The translations under genes and the position numbers were made by a program. 7,799 bases of DNA from Bacillota bacterium (lineage in GTDB: Bacteria; Bacillota; Desulfitobacteriia; Desulfitobacteriales; Desulfitobacteriaceae), in the NCBI GenBank assembly GCA_023390635.1, contig JAEWCM010000105.1, positions 1-7,799 on the forward strand, given 5' to 3'. Below the pieces are notes generated by a model. It made no database searches. It worked only from the letters and a program-made list of their open reading frames with translations, and was not told where the DNA came from. Below, one piece after another: positions 5,831 to 7,799 of the stretch (positions within the stretch are counted from its first letter, which is position 1; each line of letters opens with the position of its first letter).

Positions 5831-7296
5831 GCTTGTTCTACCTCCTCAAGAAATGAATATGGGCTCCTGTTTTCAAAATCCTTTGTAAAAGGAGATTGAT
5901 ACCTGGCGCTGAGTTTTTTAATAAAATTGGTATTTGCCAGCTCATTGGCTACATAATGACCAAAAGAGACTAGCCCTTTATACCCGAAAATCTGCAGACC
6001 AATCCTGGCCTCAATCGCCGGAATACCGGTTTTTACCCCCCAAGTACTGGTGCTGTGAGCTCTGGAAACAATAAAGTCCGGTTTGACGTCCTTTACAATT
6101 AGATAATTCTCCACCTGCTGAATGTCGTTGACCGTTGTCACTACATCCTCATCGAATTCCCGGGCATCGGCAGCGGCGGCAACTATCTCATCCGACTGGT
6201 TATCCAGCCTGGGATCATAGTGATAAGCTACCGTATGCAAAACCTCCACTCCCAGTTCCCGCAGAATCCGGGTATATTCATAAGCATAGCTGGCTCCCAG
6301 AGCTACCAAAGCAGTTTTCCCCTTCAGCTTGCTTCTCAGCTGTTCCAATTCGTCCTTGTAAGCTGCCTTTTCCTCTGCAATAATCTGCTCTCCTAATTCT
6401 TTTTGATCGAAATATTCGGTCACCTCGCGTATAAAGCGCTCAAATCCGATTCCCCCATAGGGTAAATAGGTTTGAAAATACTTCACTCCATATAGTTGTT
6501 CTAAGGCACCGGCTAAATAACTGGACTGAGCTCCGCACTGGCCAAAGGTGGCCACGGCATGGATAGCTTTTTGATAATCCTCATTCGCCGATGCTCCTGT
6601 CAGATAGTTTACTTCATAGCCTAAACGGGCAAAAATCTGATCCACATACTCCCGGCCGGCCGGTCCAAAGGCAACGTAATTGACCAGCTTTTCCTTCTGC
6701 GGTTTTTCGTCCTTAATCAAGGTATCGACGGTAGCATGGGCATAGGCATCAAATCCGGAAGCCCAGATTTTTGTTTTAATCCCTTCCACAGCGGCAAAAC
6801 CAACCGGAATGCCTAATTCCTTCTTCATTTCCTGGACTACACTGTAGACATCATCACCAATGATACTTGATGCACAGCTCGTCGTCACATAGATGACTTT
6901 AGGGTGGTAGCGATCATAAGCCGCCTGAATCGTTCGCTTTAGTTTATCCACCGCCCCGAAAACCGTATCCGATTCCTGAAGATTACTGGAAACCACCCGG
7001 AAATGTTTTTTGAGTGTTTCCTTCATGCGAATTCTGCCCACGCTGAAACCGATAGCACCAGATGCACAGCCTGCCGGTCCGTGATCCACAACAACCGCTC
7101 CCTTAATCGGGGCTAATAAACTGATGGCATGCCGGTGAGCACAGCTGCTGACGGTAGTAAAGCAGCGTTTGCGGTTCTCCAAGCAACCTGAACAGCCTTG
7201 TTTGGCTAAATCTTTTAGCGTTCCATGATATCCAGTGATGGAGCCTAAGCGTTGCTCCCGCACTTCCGATTCGGGAGCCTTCAAATTAAGAGTCAT
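5827..7296 (-). CDS. NifD-like catalytic subunit D1 of a nitrogenase-like component 1
   Basis: This 489-aa alpha-type subunit is the paralogue of D2. Cys52 (SSCAHRHA), Cys77 (GPAGC) and Cys141 (TTSCASSIIGDD) match the NifD P-cluster ligands. Cys254 (FGQCGAQSSYL) matches the cofactor ligand Cys275. The His442 position reads Gln435 (LQIFGYKG), as in D2. The HHIAND region reads Ala186-His187. The N-terminal Cys35-x2-Cys38-x6-Cys45 motif is also present. A conserved HYDPRLDN segment follows the Rossmann-like GKTALVALG strand. The ATG start follows AGGAGGGAGAG. It is the first gene of the cassette behind promoter 1 and attenuator 1. Compared with D2 the changes are scattered point substitutions with few indels, and none breaks the frame. 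Both copies therefore look functional, perhaps with different substrates or conditions. Confidence 0.88.
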   Translation of the reverse strand: MTLNLKAPESEVREQRLGSITGYHGTLKDLAKQGCSGCLENRKRCFTTVSSCAHRHAISLLAPIKGAVVVDHGPAGCASGAIGFSVGRIRMKETLKKHFRVVSSNLQESDTVFGAVDKLKRTIQAAYDRYHPKVIYVTTSCASSIIGDDVYSVVQEMKKELGIPVGFAAVEGIKTKIWASGFDAYAHATVDTLIKDEKPQKEKLVNYVAFGPAGREYVDQIFARLGYEVNYLTGASANEDYQKAIHAVATFGQCGAQSSYLAGALEQLYGVKYFQTYLPYGGIGFERFIREVTEYFDQKELGEQIIAEEKAAYKDELEQLRSKLKGKTALVALGASYAYEYTRILRELGVEVLHTVAYHYDPRLDNQSDEIVAAAADAREFDEDVVTTVNDIQQVENYLIVKDVKPDFIVSRAHSTSTWGVKTGIPAIEARIGLQIFGYKGLVSFGHYVANELANTNFIKKLSARYQSPFTKDFENRSPYSFLEEVEQA

Positions 7297-7373
7297 GCTT
7301 CTCTCCCTCCTGTGCCTTTACCCTCTTTGCAACCGTCACAATTAACCAGTCCTGCCCTCCAATTTTGAAAAAC

Positions 7374-7407
7374 AAAAAGGCTCGGCACACATACTTAGCG
7401 CCGAACC
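7374..7407 (-). terminator. Intrinsic terminator in the D1 leader (probable attenuator)
   Basis: On the minus strand GGTTCGGC (7407-7400) pairs fully with GCCGAGCC (7386-7379), counting one U-G pair. The loop has 13 nt, and TTTTTGTTTTT follows. It lies about 60 nt after the predicted start of transcription and 77 nt before the D1 start codon. Position and shape match the terminator before D2 although the stem sequence differs, so the terminator itself is kept and not just the sequence. Confidence 0.82.
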
Positions 7408-7440
7408 TCCAGTTAAACTGGTCAATCCTATGCAAAAGAT
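7408..7440 (-). promoter_or_regulatory. Leader element copy 1 (short hairpin abutting the attenuator)
   Basis: The minus strand reads ATCTTTTGCATAGG, then ATTGA, then CCAGTT-T-AACTGG (7421-7409), then AGGTT at the base of the terminator stem. It matches copy 3 (235-207) in TTGCATAG, ATTGAC and the hairpin, and copy 2 (4350-4325) in AAAGATC and the hairpin. The GACC before the hairpin can pair with GGTT of the terminator 5' arm, giving a competing fold. As double-stranded DNA the 13-base palindrome could also be a protein operator. Confidence 0.65.
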
Positions 7441-7475
7441 CTTTATAACTTATTATTTATATAGGTATTGTGTGC

Positions 7476-7504
7476 ATTATATATTGCGTTGATTCTGCTG
7501 TCAA
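7476..7504 (-). promoter_or_regulatory. Consensus sigma-A promoter for D1-K1
   Basis: TTGACA (7504-7499), a 17-bp spacer, and TATAAT (7481-7476) match the consensus fully. The spacer ends GCAATA exactly as in promoter 2. It lies 35 nt after the ferredoxin stop, so D1-K1 can be transcribed independently of the ferredoxin. A start near 7469 is expected. Confidence 0.88.
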
Positions 7505-7538
7505 GAACTATTTACTCTGCAAATCTAAAATCAACAGG

Positions 7539-7751
7539 CTAAAATTCCACAAACCTTGTCCCTAGATTGATATTAAAATCAACATCAATGGCGTCATGAG
7601 GGCAGTCATAGGTGCAGGAACCGCAATACCAACACTCATCGGGATAGCGGGCTACAACTTTATTTTTTTCCAACTGCAGCACATCCTCCGGGCAAACTTC
7701 AACGCATTTAGCACAATTGGTGCATTTCTCCCTGTCAATTTTAACGGCCAT
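7539..7751 (-). CDS. Small 2[4Fe-4S] ferredoxin
   Basis: This 70-aa soluble electron carrier has two complete cluster motifs: Cys10-x2-Cys13-x2-Cys16-x3-Cys20-Pro and Cys40-x2-Cys43-x2-Cys46-x3-Cys50-Pro. The second motif context (YPDECWYCGSC) resembles the small ferredoxin subunits (AprB-like) that accompany fumarate-reductase/AprA-type flavoproteins in several transporter-linked clusters. A flavoprotein partner upstream of the window is therefore possible. The ATG start follows AAAGGAA. The protein could feed electrons to the NifH-like reductase, but a promoter separates it from D1, so it may belong to an upstream operon. No terminator is visible between its stop and promoter 1, so read-through into the cluster is possible. 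Confidence 0.9.
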   Translation of the reverse strand: MAVKIDREKCTNCAKCVEVCPEDVLQLEKNKVVARYPDECWYCGSCTYDCPHDAIDVDFNINLGTRFVEF

Positions 7752-7799
7752 GCTTTATCAGTTCCTTTCTTCCTTCTAAATTCACGGATTGATAAGGTT

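Larger units (their letters stand above)
1423..7504 (-). repeat. Tandem duplication of a promoter-leader-D-K cassette
   Basis: From the -35 box to the stop of K, cassette 1 spans 7504-4493 (3012 bp) and cassette 2 spans 4433-1423 (3011 bp). Both have the same order: consensus promoter, hairpin element, terminator, D gene, adjoining K gene with GTG start. D1/D2 and K1/K2 are alike along their full length. This indicates an old tandem duplication of the whole unit, now diverged at nucleotide level, with the NifH-like gene present only once. Confidence 0.75.

Noticed and set aside
478..7296. Classical N2-fixing Mo, V or Fe-only nitrogenase
   Set aside because: The His442 position is Gln in both D proteins, K proteins lack the long NifK N-terminus, there is no delta subunit gene, and no nifE, nifN or nifB is in the window. 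Cofactor genes elsewhere cannot be excluded.
478..7296. Dark-operative protochlorophyllide reductase (BchLNB)
   Set aside because: Both pairs keep a full six-cysteine P-cluster set plus the Cys275 equivalent, and no pigment genes are near.

Overview
The window holds a compact nitrogenase-like gene cluster, all on the minus strand, from what is probably an anaerobic Gram-positive bacterium (Clostridia; a Desulfitobacterium-type genome is my guess). The reasons are strong AGGAGG-type ribosome sites, consensus sigma-A promoters, mid GC content, a clostridial 2[4Fe-4S] ferredoxin and the gene set itself. No species can be proven from the sequence.

In transcription order (high to low coordinate) the layout is: a small 2[4Fe-4S] ferredoxin (7751-7539); promoter, leader and terminator 1; NifD-like D1 (7296-5827) overlapping NifK-like K1 (5830-4493); promoter, leader and terminator 2; NifD-like D2 (4229-2763) and NifK-like K2 (2760-1423); NifH-like reductase (1356-478); a third leader that carries a possible 38-codon small gene (344-228) and a terminator-like hairpin; and the first 43 codons of a probable NitT/TauT-type ABC transporter ATPase, cut by the window edge (129-1).

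The likely system is one NifH-type ATP-dependent electron donor serving two paralogous NifDK-type catalytic partners, with the ferredoxin as a possible electron source and the transporter as a possible substrate importer. All six P-cluster cysteine positions and the cofactor cysteine (NifD Cys275) are kept. The cofactor histidine (NifD His442) aligns with glutamine in both D proteins. No nifE, nifN, nifB or delta subunit is present here. This fits a non-N2-fixing group IV-type nitrogenase-like reductase better than a classical nitrogenase, and its substrate is unknown.

The most unusual feature outside the genes is a shared leader element in front of D1, D2 and the ABC gene. It is a short hairpin with one compensatory base change, followed directly by an intrinsic-terminator-like hairpin. 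Two of the three copies follow textbook promoters (TTGACA-17-TATAAT). This looks like transcription attenuation shared by the enzyme and its transporter, and may be an undescribed regulatory RNA. The two promoter-leader-D-K cassettes have almost the same length (about 3.01 kb) and appear to be a tandem duplication.
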